A program made the translations under genes and the position numbers. The notes under the pieces were generated by a model that made no database searches, was not told the DNA's origin, and saw only the letters and a list, made by a program, of their open reading frames with translations. Positions 45,216-59,157 of a DNA stretch of 64,000 nucleotides are shown piece by piece. The DNA comes from Aplysia californica (taxonomy: Eukaryota > Mollusca > Gastropoda > Aplysiida > Aplysiidae): contig NW_004797465.1 in the NCBI RefSeq assembly GCF_000002075.1, forward strand, positions 1,047,567 through 1,111,566, written 5' to 3'. Numbering within the stretch: the stretch's first letter is position 1; the number at the start of each line of letters is the position of its first letter.

Positions 45216-46367
45216 TAGATGCTTGCTTGAAGAGTACACGATGGGGAAAACGGGCATAGTCACAAACTGGAAATTGTGAGGGTGTCAGTTTTAAAAGCTT
45301 GTGGATTTAAAATTATAAAACTTATGTGTCACGACGCCGTTGAATTGGGCGATCGTCAATTTATGGATGGAGTTATTGGTATCCTCATCCTAACCCTACG
45401 TACGCCCTGGGGTTGTCTTCTTCATATTTTACTTTTAGAATACTTCTAGTAGTACGAAGATCTCTTTGAGACTTTCAGTATTTCTCAAAAAATCCTTTTT
45501 ACAGACTGCTGCTATGCAAAGCGTACAGATCGGAATCGGATTAACGAGTAAATTTTCTCTGTGGAAAGTGGTGGCCCAGGGTTCCCCACATCGTATGGAT
45601 CCTGGATACGATAGTAAAACGCGACGTACAGATAGGGTTAAGTTAAAGGTTACCGTATTATTTTGCCTTACTTTCGGTGAAAAAAATCTCCATTTATCTT
45701 TGGTATAGGATAGGTGTACCTCGGGGTCTACCTAGCCAAAAGGATATGTGGACCTCGGGGTCTGCCAAGCGAAATACTACTAAATACTAGGTTTTAGAAT
45801 ACATGTAATGTGGACCCCGCAATCACCGTAGTGAAACAAGTAGGTTTCATAAGGGAAGACGTACACTCCTGGAAAAAAACGAATGGCTTTTACTTGTAGG
45901 CTACATGTATTCACTTTCATGTAATTGTGCAAGAAGTTCATAGGCAAATGAATGTAGACCTACTAAGGGCGAATTTGTAGACTTTTTCCGAAAAATGGGT
46001 CTCTGCGGTGGCCATCTTGGATTTTCAAACCATGTTTCTTAGTGCAGAAGAATTTCATAGAAAATATTGAAACTACAGCTTGAAATTACCTATGTATTTG
46101 GATTTATGTAAGGATTTTGACCTATCTTTAACTTTAAAAATAGAAAAGTTAGCACAAGGTCAATGGACATCCGTGAGATTCAGTTGACGAAATTTTGGGA
46201 TACATGTTACGAAAAATTTGAATATTTCCACAAGTTACCAATATTTCCCAATTTCTTCACAAAGATCCCCAGTATAGATCTTAAATTTAAAGCACCCGTA
46301 GGTCAAATTTAAAACTTCTAGCTTCAGTAGTTTTTGAAAACTCCTTGCACCAAGGAGGTCACATACA

Positions 46368-46830
<463 letters not shown>

Positions 46831-47383
46831 AAAAGTAGGAAAAAACGGGGATTTAAAAAATCCCTGCACAGTATGTAAAAAAAAAAGGTGTCAACGTAGT
46901 TTAAATGAGTATTATAGATCTAGGTTTAACTCAGGATTGGTGGACCCCGGAGTCAACGTAGTGAAATAAGTAGGTTTAAGTTTAAGGTGGACCCCGGGGT
47001 CTACCTAGCAAAGAGGATAGGTACCTAGCAAAATACTATGTTTTAGGAGGTGGACCCCGGGGTCACCGTAGTGAAATAAGTAGGTTTAAATAAGGATTGC
47101 TGGACCCCCAGGTCACCTTGATTAAACCTACTTATTAAAATATTTCATTACAGTGACCCCGAGGTTCACCCATCCTTAATTTAAACCTAGGCTACTTATT
47201 TCACTAAGGTGACCCCTACAACCTAGTTACTGAATGTATTTTGCTAGGTAGACCCTGGCGTCCACCCTATTTCACTACGTTGACCCAAGGGTGCACCAAT
47301 CCATACTTAAGCTTAAACCTAGATCTACTTGTTTCACTACGTTGACAGCGGGGTCCACCAATCCTTAATGAAATGGGTGACCT

Positions 47384-48700
47384 TATTTAGGATTTAGGCC
47401 ACACATGACCTAAGCTAACCCCCCCCCCCCCTTCCTGCCTTACTTTATATAGGGCACTCATGGCCTACTAATATTAACTCCCCCCCCCCCCCCCATTCCT
47501 AACTTTATTTAGGCCACATGTGGCCTATATAGCCTAAGGCACCCCCCCCCCCCCCCCCCCACCTGACCACCTTATTTAGGCTCCATATATAAAAGACTAC
47601 ATGTATTCATACCCTTCTTCCATCACAGTCACAACAGGACATGTAATGAATCTAGAATCAATTTTGGTCCGTTTCTGTATCTACAAATCTGCAGTTAAAA
47701 ACCCGTTCTGTTTGTATGTATGTCTGAATTACCCGCACATTTACTGAATTAATCAATAAAATATGTGTGTGGGTTGTTGTTGTTTGTTTTTGTTTTTTTT
47801 GGGGGGGTGGTTATGTGGGTAGGTGAACCCCGAGGTGTAGCCTAACATCGGCATGTGTAAGGGTAAGGCAAGGTAAAAAAGAAATTTTAAAAAAACATGT
47901 TGGGCAGACTCGGTTCGACATTATTCCCGTTAGATCTAGATATCTACTACTTCCAAAATCTTCATTAAAAAAAAAAATTTAAAACTTTTTTTAAAAAGTG
48001 ATTCATTTACCTGTACTTATTTGTTGTTGTTGGGTTAGATTATTTTTTTATTTGGGGCGGGGGGTGGAGCGGTTGATAAATCATCCCTGCATACATGTAC
48101 ATGTATTTGTTGGCCGAATCTTGAGTAGCACTGCCACCTGGCAACACTGAATGTCTTTGTATTTCTGTCCCCGTCGTTTTTTTAGGCAAGAAAAATTATG
48201 AAATTATGCAAACTGGGACCAAAAAGGTGAAATTATGTGATTCTGTTAATTTTAACAAAGAATGATAAAGGAAAATAATCAGAAATTATGCCCAAAAAAA
48301 ATCAAATTTTGCTAAATTATTCGGGCGCATAAAACCACGGGGACAGGTATTTTGAGGATTTGATATGACTGATTCGAATGGCATGGTTATGTTGATAGTA
48401 AGCTAGTTCACAGAATTCTACACTTCTACAATTCTAGTGGGCTAGTCCTATCATATCTCTACTTTGGCATTAGATCTTACAGTAATATGTAGGCTACATA
48501 CAGTATTTTGTTTGTTTTTAAAAGCAGATTTCTAGAACCAACCATGGATTCGCAAGGTCGAGATTCTGCTGATCTTTTATTTAGTGAGGGGATTACATGT
48601 TATGTATTTCAAAATACAGCAGTGATTCTGAAAGTGGATAAAGGGTAGGAGTTGTATGTCTGTGCGCACGGGGGGGGGGGGGGGGGGTATTTGTGCGTGG
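47384..48700. other. Intergenic with C and G homopolymers
   Basis: Three C-runs at about 47420, 47481 and 47540 sit in similar contexts (TTATTTAGGC(C/T)(A/C)CA phrases), so they form a diverged tandem trio. A G-run is at about 48670-48687. Dispersed repeat F copy 2 is at about 48185-48300. No gene. Confidence 0.5.
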
Positions 48701-48704
48701 TGAG

Positions 48705-48840
48705 TGGGTGTTTGACGGGTGCTCTGGTGTGGTTTGCTCCTTCTTTCCTATCAAACGTCTATCATCTTTATCTCCCCTCTTTCTTTTTTTGTTTGTTTAT
48801 TGTTACTCCATTGTAACACCTCTAATCTTCGGCACTTATA
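48705..48840 (+). mobile_element. SINE-A, 3'-truncated
   Basis: Runs from GTGGGTGTTTGACGGGTG to CTTCGGCACTTATA and breaks inside the hairpin. Confidence 0.7.
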
Positions 48841-48944
48841 TGTGGTGAGGAGAGACTGCAGGTACATGTAATAGTGTGTATGTGTGTGTGTGACTGTGTT
48901 TGGAATGTGTATGTTATACGTGAGTGTCTGAGGGTACAAATGTA

Positions 48945-50316
48945 CGAGGGCTGTCCCACGGAAAACCGGAAAAGGTCCATAAAAGCAACAACCTTTGTCC
49001 TATTATAATAAAAATGTAACACATCATACCTCAACGTGTACTTTATTTCTCATTGTAATCACCATCCCGCTGGACGCATTTTTTCCATCACTGGTTCAGG
49101 GAGATCATGCCGTCCCTGAAGAATTTTTCGTCAAGGGATTTCAGCCAATCTTTCACGGCTTCCACGAGGTCTTCGTCGTCGGTGAATCGCTGTCCAGAAA
49201 TATGGCGTTTCGTTGGTCCAAAAATGTGATAATCTGACGGGCCAAGTCAGGACTGTGAGGTGGGTGTGGCAGAACTTCCCAGCCGAACCTTTGGACCCAG
49301 TCTTTCGTAGCGTTTGTGTTGTGTGGCGTTGCGTTGTCATGCTACAAAATGACCCCGCTGGACAACCGACCTGGTCTTTTTCGGCGCACAACCTCTCTTA
49401 ACTTATCAAGAGTCTGACAGTATCTGTTAGCATTGACAATTTGTCCTGGTTCCAGAATGTCAAGAAGCAGAACACCCGTAGCATCCCAGAAAACCGTGGC
49501 CATGATTTTCTTCACCGATGGCTGAACTCTTAACTTTTTCGGGGGAGGTGAAGACGTGTGCTTCCAAACCATTGAATCCCTCTTCGTCTCAGGGGTCATG
49601 TGGTGTATCCTAGTATCATCACCTGTAATAATGCTTCTCAGAAATGCTTCATCGTATTGTTGGAGGTCTCTCGATGCGTTCATGACTCCCGTGACAGCTT
49701 GGAGACAACGATTCAACAAAGTCTGAGACACTTCAACACGACGCGTCTTGTGGTCAGCTGTCAGCTCTTTTGGGACCCATCGAGCAGAGACCTTTCGATA
49801 GTGCAGCTCATCAAACACTATCCTGTGGACAGTTGACTTTGAAATGTTTAGCGACTCGAAAATTTCGCGAATTTTAAGGCGCCTGTCTGTTTGAATGAGT
49901 TCGTTAACGCGACTCTTGTTGTCCTCAGTCTTGGCAGAAGAACAAGGTCCTGGGTGAACTTTGTCATTGATATCCGTATGCCCGGCTTTGAACTTACTAC
50001 TCCACTCATACACCTGTGACTTTGCCATTACTTTCTCCCCGTAAACTGACTTTATTTCAGCGTATATTTCTATAGGTTTGAGACCTTTTGCGGTCAGAAA
50101 CCGAATGACAGATCTCACTTCTCTCCTTGACCAATTTTCCAAGTGGGTAGCCATCTTCGGAGAACTGCTGTGTTCGTTTGGTTTGTGCGATGCTCATGGT
50201 GTTCAATCGGGAAATTCCAATATGATTGTTTTACAAGTGTGCGTTTACAGAATGTGAAAATATTGAATAGTGTTCAAATTACAGCCAAATTCCGGTTTTC
50301 AGTGGGACAGCCCTCG
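48945..50316 (-). mobile_element. Mariner transposon, 1,372 bp, both ends present
   Basis: Terminal inverted repeats begin CGAGGGCTGTCCCAC and run about 26 bp with one mismatch. TA target duplications lie at 48943-48944 and 50317-50318. The length is typical of mariner. The intact ends could still be moved in trans, but the encoded transposase is disabled. Confidence 0.93.
49043..50154 (-). pseudogene. Mariner transposase (D,D34D), inactivated
   Basis: Reading from the ATG at 50154, the first 270 residues are open. They contain the N-terminal helix-turn-helix region, the WVPKELT linker motif and the first catalytic Asp in ITGDDT (residue 179). An in-frame TAG at 49344-49342 precedes the HDNATPH motif with the second Asp. 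After HSPDLA a one-base loss shifts the frame before SDYHIFGPTKR, which holds the third Asp at the expected 34-residue spacing. A further stop lies near the C-terminus, before WKKCVQRDGDY. The full frame would be about 370 codons. Confidence 0.93.
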
Positions 50317-50386
50317 TACATCAATTTGTTGGGAATTTGACTTAAAGTGCACACAACTACAAAATACCTCTTTACAAAGTCCCAGA

Positions 50387-50396
50387 AATATATATA

Positions 50397-50464
<68 letters not shown>

Positions 50465-50500
50465 ATTATATATATATATATACACACATGTATATATATA
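50387..50500. repeat. (TA)n microsatellite
   Basis: Nearly pure TA dinucleotides. Open frames of alternating Tyr and Ile here are artefacts. Confidence 0.95.
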
Positions 50501-50860
50501 TTTTTTGGTACTTACTTAAAGAGGCACAGTGTGATTTAAAATCACCCGCAAAGGATAACCGGACAAAACGGGCAATATCTTTACTGCTAATGGGCATATT
50601 TAGACAAATCCTACATCATTCCCTTTGTTTTCTTAACTGCTCATAATTCTTACAGAGTAAGCCAACTAGGTACCGGTAGTAATTTCCTAATTTTATGGGC
50701 TTCTTAAAATTTTTTACTTGTTTTTCTTTCCTCATCGTAAAACGGATTCCGTTAAAAATATAATTACCATATATGTCAGCGCCCTATTTTCTTTTTCAAG
50801 TATTGTGCAAGCGGTATATTTGTATGAAACTATATTTTATGTTTTCAAGTACATGTACAT

Positions 50861-50862
<2 letters not shown>

Positions 50863-50940
<78 letters not shown>

Positions 50941-50960
50941 CACACACATACACAAACGCG
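50863..50960. repeat. (CA)n microsatellite
   Basis: About 45 CA units followed by a short CG-rich tail. Confidence 0.95.
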
Positions 50961-51332
50961 CGCGCGAGCACGCACGCAGCATAAGCAGTTTGGAAATAAG
51001 AAAAAACAAAAACATGTAGGCCTTCACTAATTACGCAGAGTTTTATAATATTTATATATCTTTGCTTTGGTGGTACCGGTACACAGATTAATTAATCGGG
51101 TGTACAAAATTGACCTTCTTTTTTTCTCAATATATAGTATTGTGCCGATTTTTGTGAGGATAAAAAAAAAGTTTAGAAATCTGATACCCATCGATTAAAT
51201 TTGTGTCCAGAAGATGCATAGTAAAGCTGGGCGAAGAATCATGATTAATGCGACGGAGGAAAGGTTCCGACTCCTTTTTACATAAACCAACTGTTACCAG
51301 TAACTTTAATCATTCTTTTTGATTCCTTGTAG

Positions 51333-51416
51333 TGTTCCGAAATCAAGGTTATCCTACATCCTGAAGATGTTCGGAGCCAACCAGGTAACCACCAGAAGAA
51401 ATCACATGATTAGAAG
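51333..51416 (+). CDS. Orphan exon-like segment, unassigned
   Basis: 84 bp between a plausible acceptor (TTTTTGATTCCTTGTAG) and a consensus donor (AG|GTAAGT). It is open in one phase as VPKSRLSYILKMFGANQ and on to the donor. No neighbouring exon could be tied to it, so it may be chance. Confidence 0.2.
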
Positions 51417-52895
51417 GTAAGTAATTGGGTTCGGAGTCGATTCCTACGATTCCTAGCTTTCAATAATCGGGAACCTAGCCGCCCAGCACTACCGCATAGG
51501 CCAAGCTATAGCGCGGGACAGATGTTCAATAAGCCAAACATTTTGGAGAAAACCCCCCCACCAATTTGAAATCTGTTGTATTGTACTATAAGTTGCATAA
51601 TATGCTCAAGAAATATTTGGTCGAAATTAAAAGTCAAAATGTAATACATGTAAAAAGGCCAGAACCGTTTACTTACTCTCAGTTGAAACAAATTGATACA
51701 TGATTACTTGTAAATTTGATAGAAATCAGTGCAAACCATCAAAAGTTATCTTCAGAATTAAATATGAAGTTTTTAAGTTGGATGAGTGATACATCATGTA
51801 CCCACTTTATTATTGACACTAGCCAGTCGAGTTTGTTCCCTTGTATGAACTATGGGTCGCTCCTCCAAGTCCAAGTTAGTCACTGTTTGATCAAGCCCTG
51901 GTTAAACAGGAGACTCCTTGGTAAACACCAGCTAGTCTTATAACTAAAAAAAAAATTAAAATCAGAAATGACCTCTTCAGTGATGCAGCAAAATTATGGA
52001 AAATTTCACTTAAGATTAGCATAAAGTATTTCCTATGTTGTATTATACAGGGTCCAGACTTTTAGTAGCCAACTAATTGAGGTTGTGTTTTTCTTCATAG
52101 TTTTCAACAAAAATGTTTTGAAAAGGGAATACTAACATTTGTTTATTAATAGGCCTACAACTTCATCTTGGAGCAAGCAGTTAAGAAAATCCTGAATATA
52201 CACTGGGGAAACTTGTGCTCCTAAAAGATACATTACAGACCACAGTTTGTGCAGACGGCATGGTCAGTCATCTAAAAAGTTTTCCCACTTGGCCGGCCTG
52301 GCCCTTAGTCCTTGGGTGAGAGAGGACAGTTGCTCTTCTCAGATATATTGATTAAAAAAACAAAATAAAACCCCCCAAAAACTCGATGGTACCACCATAT
52401 TACGTTCCGCTTAAGAGCTTGACAGTTGAAAGTCAAAACAGAAAAGTCTTGCCACAACACTAATCTGGCCAGATGCTTGCCAAAAATTGACAAAGCTCGG
52501 GTCAGTCAGTATAAGTCAATAAACATGAACCCTACATGTTCTTTCAAAGTTGTTAAAAGTAAGGCTATCAACAGGCAGGGTAATAACACCTAGGATAATG
52601 TTCTGGACCTGTTTTGGAAGGAAAATAGTGAAATAGACAGTACGGTAGGGCCTACACATTATATATAAATATTCCGTTAGAGTATCATGCAGAACTGACA
52701 GAACAGCGCATTGTTTCTGAGCCAGGGAATGAGACTCATCAAAACGAATCTTTGCCAAACCAGCCCTAGCGCTATGCCTTAGTACATCATGTATGATGAA
52801 CTGTCCCTTCCTGTGGTCTGTTTCTGTGGAGCTTCAGGTGACAAGTCTTGTACTTGTAGTCTCAATAAAGGGTTAATAATGATCAAAGTCATGAA
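51417..52895. other. Non-coding stretch
   Basis: AT-rich. An AATAAA on the plus strand near 52863 follows a TTGTAGTCTC phrase but has no gene attached. Nothing else seen. Confidence 0.4.
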
Positions 52896-52899
52896 AGGT

Positions 52900-53085
52900 T
52901 TTTAGTTTTAGTAAGAGTTTTACAGCACTTGCAACACAAACAGGTCATAGAATAAGTGCTGGATATTAGAGGTGTTACTAGAGAGTAACATACAAACAAA
53001 AGAAGGAGGAGAGATACTTGCCATAGACGTTAGATAAAAAAGAAGGAGCAGACCACATCAAAGCCCCTGCCAATAACCCACAAGG
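52900..53085 (-). mobile_element. SINE-A
   Basis: Runs from AGTTTTAGTAAGAGTTTTAC to CCCTGCCAATAACCCACA on the plus strand, a full-length copy. Confidence 0.75.
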
Positions 53086-53089
53086 TCAT

Positions 53090-54470
53090 GAAAGAAATTG
53101 CACACAAACACATGGAATGGGAGAAGATGGATAAATATAAACTGTTTTATTTCTTCCAATTATAAAGTGTATTCATAAATTGCATAGATATATCTATATA
53201 AAATTTTTAGAATCTTCATCAAACCATGTCTTTGGGCAGTTTGGGTTTCAATCCAATTTCGACATGTGAAAAAACTTCTCTTATCTTTATTCCATATATA
53301 ATTTTTAAAATGTATACCCTCCCTCATTGGGATAAGAAACAAATAACACAAGTAGAGTGTTTTTATTTGACCTTTCAATCTTTTACCTGCTGTCACTATC
53401 ACCAAGGAGAAAACAGTCGAAACAAAAATTAGAGCATCTAAATTCAAATATTTTAGAGCCACTTCTCTTCAAAAACCTCACAAAGTCAAGGACTTTAATT
53501 TTGAGAGCCCACAGGGAGTAGGGCTTTGTATGTTCTTGTTATAAGTATTCAAGTATTCCTGGTTACTTTGGCGAGTATGGAGTTTTAAAGTATAGCATGC
53601 ATACAGGTCATTAAATAAACAGTTCAGGAAAAAAACATAACATGCAAAAATGAAAAATGTCAATAAACTTAAATGAATATAAATCAGCGTCACTTTCTTG
53701 CCATAAGCTCTTTATTTACTACTGTCTGAAATCAGAACTTATCATTCCTTGAACATTTGGCAATAGCACAGAGTCAGGGTAGAAGTGGGACATTGCAATT
53801 AAGTTTAAGACTTGAGTATAATGATACAAATTTTATGTAAGGACTAGTTATCAAGATCACAAAGGTGGAATACAAGTAATCGCGTAAAATATTTCTGACA
53901 GCACAACAAACAAATGAATGAAAATCTACAAATGACTAGCAAGTCAAGCTTGGTTAACAGTAGTAACACATTCGAAAAAAATTCACAGGAGATTAAAAAG
54001 TACCCGTAACAACAGATTTCTTGTTCAGTTCCCTCTGGAGAACAAATCAATAGAGAATATAGAAGACTTGTACAGGTATAGATCTACACGTCAATGTTTC
54101 TAATATAATATTAGTATCAGTCAGTTGTGTTATTTACTATTGTTATAGCAGTCCACAAATATTTCTCCTTGTTCCTGGCATACCTTTCCTTCTGAACAAC
54201 GGGATTTCAGAGCTGATATAACACATTATAGAATTGAGCAATTTCATTTTTTAGCATGGAAAAGAAAGAAATAAAAACAATAGTTCAGAAATAACTAGCC
54301 ATTAAACCAGTCTATTGCACGTTCAGCCTCAGCGTGTCACGACGCATGTTGAGAACGAACCAACGCTCCGACACAGTCAACAGCTGGCTGTCAGAGTCGA
54401 GAAGAACACGATCCACCAAGTGTTTATTTTACAGAGAAAAATCAGGCTTTACAATTTTTGTCGATTTGAA
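53090..54470. other. Non-coding stretch, possible distal 3'UTR
   Basis: AT-rich with minus-strand AATAAA motifs (for example opposite about 53145 and 53711). It could be the 3' part of the minus-strand gene at 61.9-63.6 kb, but nothing proves this. Confidence 0.3.
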
Positions 54471-54477
54471 AGGATTA

Positions 54478-54657
54478 GTATTAGTTTTAGTAGGGGTTTT
54501 ACGCCGCTTGCAAGACAAATAAGTCATACAAGTGTCGAAGATTAGAGGTGTTACTAGAGCGTAACATACAACGAAAAGAAGGAGCAGAGATAAAGGTGAT
54601 AGATGTTTGATAGGCAAGAAGGAGCAAACCACACAAGAGCACCCACCAACCACCCAC
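54478..54657 (-). mobile_element. SINE-A
   Basis: Runs from AGTTTTAGTAGGGGTTTTAC to ACCCACCAACCACCCAC. The body is well conserved. Confidence 0.78.
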
Positions 54658-55589
54658 TTCAAATGGATTCCCATAGGTCAAAAGCACAATCAGATCGGAT
54701 TGAGTCAGGCTGGGTATCCGTAAATCAGCACCGTCCAGTGAAGATTACACCGATTTGACTTCTACTTTGCTTCTTCAAATTTGACCCAAAACCCCATAAA
54801 GACCTGTCCCATTCTGCACGCAAGCGAAAGATCTGACCTCGCAATTACAGCAGCCTTCTGACAGGCTGTTTTCGTCAACACTGGATCTGATCGTGACTAG
54901 AAAATCAAACATGCCAGATTTTGGAGGATAAGATCAAATTGTGCCAAAGATATGGTAGCCTTTGCCCCGCCAGGAAGAGAAATCTGGGCGCTCTCAACAG
55001 TACCAAACCATGTCAAAAAGGGATTAATTTAACTAAATCTGTATCAAAAGAGTCAAAACTCGAGGGGCAGACAGAGCCTAGGTAAAATTTTCCCCACCAA
55101 TCCAGCTCAACCAAAATGTTGTAGGATTTCTCGAGCTTGGGTTATAGAAGAAAATGTTGGGAGCCAACAAAAAAATTAACTAAAAAAAGTTCATCTTTTT
55201 CCTGGATCCTGGAAATATCTTGAAATGTGCCATTTCCATTCTCCTGACTCCAAGACTCCAGGATTTCAGCAGAATACCAGAATACCATTCTCTTTTTAAA
55301 TTACAAGAATCACAGACAACAGATTAAGTAGCGATTTTTTTGCATCGATGTAACAGTGAAATAGCGAGGGCTACATGGCTTACTTACATTACTACGTCAT
55401 GTACATACGACTGCTTGGTGTAAGACTCCTTCAGACGCCATTGTGAAAAACGACGTTGTGTGATGGAGTCCAACACTCAGCACTCAAAGTGTTGCTCTAA
55501 AATGTCCCAGCAATCTGGGGTATGGTTACTACACATGATTAGCTACTTACATTTAGTTTCAGTTCTGTTAACCAGAAAACGAGGCCAAC

Positions 55590-55690
55590 CCCATTGATAC
55601 TACAAGAGAAGCTAGACAGGCCGACAGATGAACTGAGCAGGACAGTCCAATACATGACAGATACCGTACTGCACTTCAAGTGTGATGCAA
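55590..55690. repeat. Dispersed repeat E (copy 2)
   Basis: CATTGATACTACAAGAGAAGC and GAACTGAGCAGGACAGTCCA match about 3672-3745 with scattered changes. It may be another short interspersed family. Confidence 0.5.
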
Positions 55691-55965
55691 TCGAGAAAGA
55701 GAAGGAAAAAAAGAAGGAAGTTCAGTGAACTCACTCTTACTCTTAAAAGTTGGCCAGTCTACTGGTTACACACTGCATATTTGTTGGGGTTTTTCCTCAC
55801 CTACGACTTGTAAGAGTGAACCTTACACAACACAACAAACTTATAGAATAATAAACTAAATAATATGTGTATGCATAATTTTTCCCAACAGGCCAAAAAA
55901 GTTCTAACATTCAACTGGTTATATTCAAACAAGAGAACTCTCTGACCTAGCTCATCCACTTCATA

Positions 55966-56175
55966 AAGTCGGACCTGCTCTAATAACCATCTGTCCAAGA
56001 CAATCACCTGTCCAAGACAATCACCTGTCGAAACGACCATTTCCTACTTCCACTCTTGTGTTTTTTCTGTACTATAATTTTTAAATGTCACTGTCCAAAA
56101 TGCCCAACTTTCAATGAGCACCACTTTTCATCTCCACACAAGGCAGCTGTCTTGGACAATTTCGAGCGCATATTT
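55966..56175. repeat. Dispersed repeat D (copy 2)
   Basis: The clearest copy: GACCTGCTCTAATAACCATC, GTCCAAGACAATCACC (twice), TTTTTTCTGTACTATAAT and a closing GTCTTGGACAATTTC. Inverted CTGTCCAAGACA-type ends suggest an old MITE. Confidence 0.5.
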
Positions 56176-56179
56176 CTGA

Positions 56180-57505
56180 CCATAAATCTCTGACATCGGT
56201 GTACACTACTCAACATGTTTAGAGTGGTGCACAAACAACTACATAAACTCATATTACATTGTATCACTCATATACAGGCTACATATTTCCTATGTATAGC
56301 TAGATCTAGGTTTTTGGGTGGGGTGGGGTTGTGGTTTTTTTTAGAGGAAACAGTACAAGAGAGAATTGTGAAATAGAAAGGCCAACAACTTATTCAGAGT
56401 GATTTAAAGGAATCATTCTTTCCCCTATGACCGTTTCCCTTTGCAATTCAGTGGGCATGGGACAGTACAAGTTGGTGTTTGGTGCTTGCCTCAAGAATGG
56501 AGTTATTTGAAGGTTCTGGAAGTCTCCGTGCCATGTTTAAGACACACTGCTTTTGAAACTAAGAATACACACATGCATTCTTTCAGTATGCAATCACAAA
56601 AAGCTTTCAACAAAAAAGGTGATTATAAAACTAATATGACATATATAACATTATAGCTGTACATGGCATGCACAATATTCAGTGGAGGGTTTGTCTATGA
56701 GACATTCTATACATCAACTACACTGTATTATACGGTTCGGTATGTGAACATTCAACTATCTACAAAATAAGCACACAATATGAGTATTTTGTTATAATAT
56801 TGCATCGTCGAATTTCTTCCTGATAAATTCCTGTTGAATTTGTTAACATTTTCCCCAGTTCTCTTCAGTTTATACATGTTTTACAAGACATACAGTTAAT
56901 AATACACTACATTTACAAAAAAGTACATACGACTGCCTCAGTATCACATTTCACTGCGAACATGTTTGTATCGTAATATAATGGGTATGAACGATAATTT
57001 ATAATTGTGACCTTCTTCTTCAAAGAAGAGTTCCGGAAAGCACAAATTGTCTGCATGTCAAAGGAAAGATTATTAAAAACTTCCAGAAAGACAGTAATAT
57101 TCCTAGCCTCCTTGCGATGTGAGAGTGAAGACATGCTCTACCTTGGCAAATGTTTTGGGTGATACCCCATTCTTTACCAGATTTGAAAGAAAGATCAGCC
57201 CACGCAGAAGTTAAAAACAGTTGATGCTGTTGTTACTGTTGCTGCACATATTGACTACTGAGTATCTGCGGAACTTTTGCCCTTCGGCTTCGCATCACGT
57301 CGAAAAAATGCATCCACAGATCAAGACAGCGATACCCAGTATCCCTAACTAGCAAAGTAGGATATATACATGTATTTCATTCTCTCTGGATTAATTTTAT
57401 CCTAGATTATCCATGCATGAGCAGGGCTGTTTGAGAAACTGCCAGTAAATCTGCAGACTGACAAAAAACCAAGAAGGGACACCAGCTGATCTACAGCCTG
57501 CATGA
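56180..57505. other. Non-coding stretch
   Basis: AT-rich with no supported gene or repeat. It would be 3'UTR if the candidate exon just to the right is real. Confidence 0.35.
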
Positions 57506-57509
57506 AAAA

Positions 57510-57688
57510 CTACTTAGAAGGTTTGTTGATCTGTGAGGTATCCACACAACTCCCTCTGCCGTTGCTGTTCCTGCGGTTGCTGTTGCTCCGGTTGTTGTTG
57601 CTGGGACTTGTGACGATGAAGGAAAGGATCAGTCTCAGTATGAGAGGGAAAATGAGGAATGGCAACCATATCCAGGTGAGAGGGTGAC
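57510..57688 (-). CDS. Candidate last exon of a minus-strand gene
   Basis: A good acceptor (TTTTTCTCCTCCAG) opens 179 bp that read through to a stop in two phases. One phase gives a Gln-rich end ([19 protein letters not shown]), closed by TAA at 57516-57514. The other gives a hydrophobic run ([19 protein letters not shown]) and an Asn/Ser-rich tail, closed by TAG at 57512-57510. The second fits the phase-1 donors at the end of the exon at 61.9 kb. The first looks more like normal coding composition. The frame and parent gene stay open. Confidence 0.4.
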
Positions 57689-58976
57689 CTGGAGGAGAAA
57701 AATGTGACAGAGAGTTATTTCTTGTTCATGGATCGTGTGAAGCTACTAATTAAGCACAAAGTAACATCACTTCCAAGGCAAACTAGATCTGTTTTGCAAG
57801 CATATAGTGAACTCATCAAGACATATTAAGATATATATATATTAAAATATGCGGGAGCTGGTCATCCGTTCAAAATGAGCATGTTTCACAAGTGCCTATT
57901 AGGTATGTGCGTGCTAGACTGTAGTTGGTCCCTCAAAAAGATACAGATCCAAAAGGATTAAATTTCACAGAGATTCAGTCTCAAACTTTGGAGCCATGGT
58001 CAGCCTCACAAGACGATGTGCTAGAGTTGAGTACAGTGAGAACACAGATTACTTAAACATGTCAGGAACTGACACATGTGCTTGAGCTGAAGGTTTAGGT
58101 TTATTTCAATTGTACGGCGTCCTGACAAAATGAGTTACTTCTCAGATTTAAGTCCTTTGGACGCTATGCATCTAATTCAAAGGTTTAGAATACAATTTAT
58201 AAGCATGAAACGATAAAAGACATGATAAACTTTAAAAAGACGGCATCAGTAGAAAATCCATAACTTTGACCACTGTGTCCCTTTTTTGAGATACAACCTC
58301 TATTCATGGTGTGTGAGAAGTAACTCATTTTGTCAGCAAGCCTCACATTTGGTTGATTTATTTGCACAGTTTCCATGATGTATACATGTAGGTATCGTTT
58401 TGTAGGCCTACAAACATTTTAGCTAGTCTACAGCCACGCTCTAGTCACAGCAACTTTAAAAAAAAAACCCATCCCCCAAGTGGCTGGAGGACCCCACTGC
58501 TAGGTTCTACTTTTTTTTTCCTCTGCCCATTTCTGTCTGTCTGTTATGCTTTTTCCCAGGACTAAATGGCTATTGTAATGTCAATATGCTTCACTTCACT
58601 CATATAAAAAACGCTTGAATGTGCCTGGTAAGTTTGAAGTACAAAGGAAATAAAAAATGTGAAAACATTTTCTTCTTCAAAGAAAAAAAACTTTTTCTTT
58701 TATTTGGATTGTATGACACAACCAAGTAAACCGTGAACACTCACTGTCTCTCTCCTTCCCTTACTCTCTCCCTCCCTTACTTCCTCCTTCCCTCTCCCTA
58801 TTCTCTCCATCTCTCTCATTTTTCTCTACCTCAATCTCCATCTCCCTCCCCTCCCCCTAATCTAGAGGGCTTCACATTTCCTTCCATCAGCTGGGGATAT
58901 TTCTTCCCAGTCAAGATGTCAAGAACCTGTTTTCTAAAAAATGGCAATGGAAAGTCCTTCCTCTTTAAAATAACCT

Positions 58977-59157
58977 GTGGGTGGTTGGCAGGTGCTCTGG
59001 TGTGGTTTGTTCCTTCTTTCCTATCAAACATCTATCGTCCTTATCTCCCCTTCTTCTTTTTTTATATTTGTTACTCTCCTGTAACACCTTTAATCTTCTG
59101 GCCCTCATAAGACCTTATGCAGTTGCGAATGCCGTAAAATCTTACTAAAACTAAACT
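58977..59157 (+). mobile_element. SINE-A, full length, with target-site duplication
   Basis: 181 bp from GTGGGTGGTTGGCAGG to ACTAAAACTAAACT, flanked by the exact 10-bp repeat AAAATAACCT (58967-58976 and 59158-59167). This copy defines both ends of the family. Confidence 0.88.

Noticed and set aside
50270-50984. Open frames of Ile-Tyr and His-Thr repeats
   Set aside because: Translations of (TA)n and (CA)n microsatellites.
58831-58960. A minus-strand exon reading VLDILTGKKYPQLMEG after an AACAG acceptor
   Set aside because: Open only in phase 0, which fits neither the phase-1 donors of the 61.9-kb exon nor the next candidate exon. It is flanked by simple CT-rich sequence.
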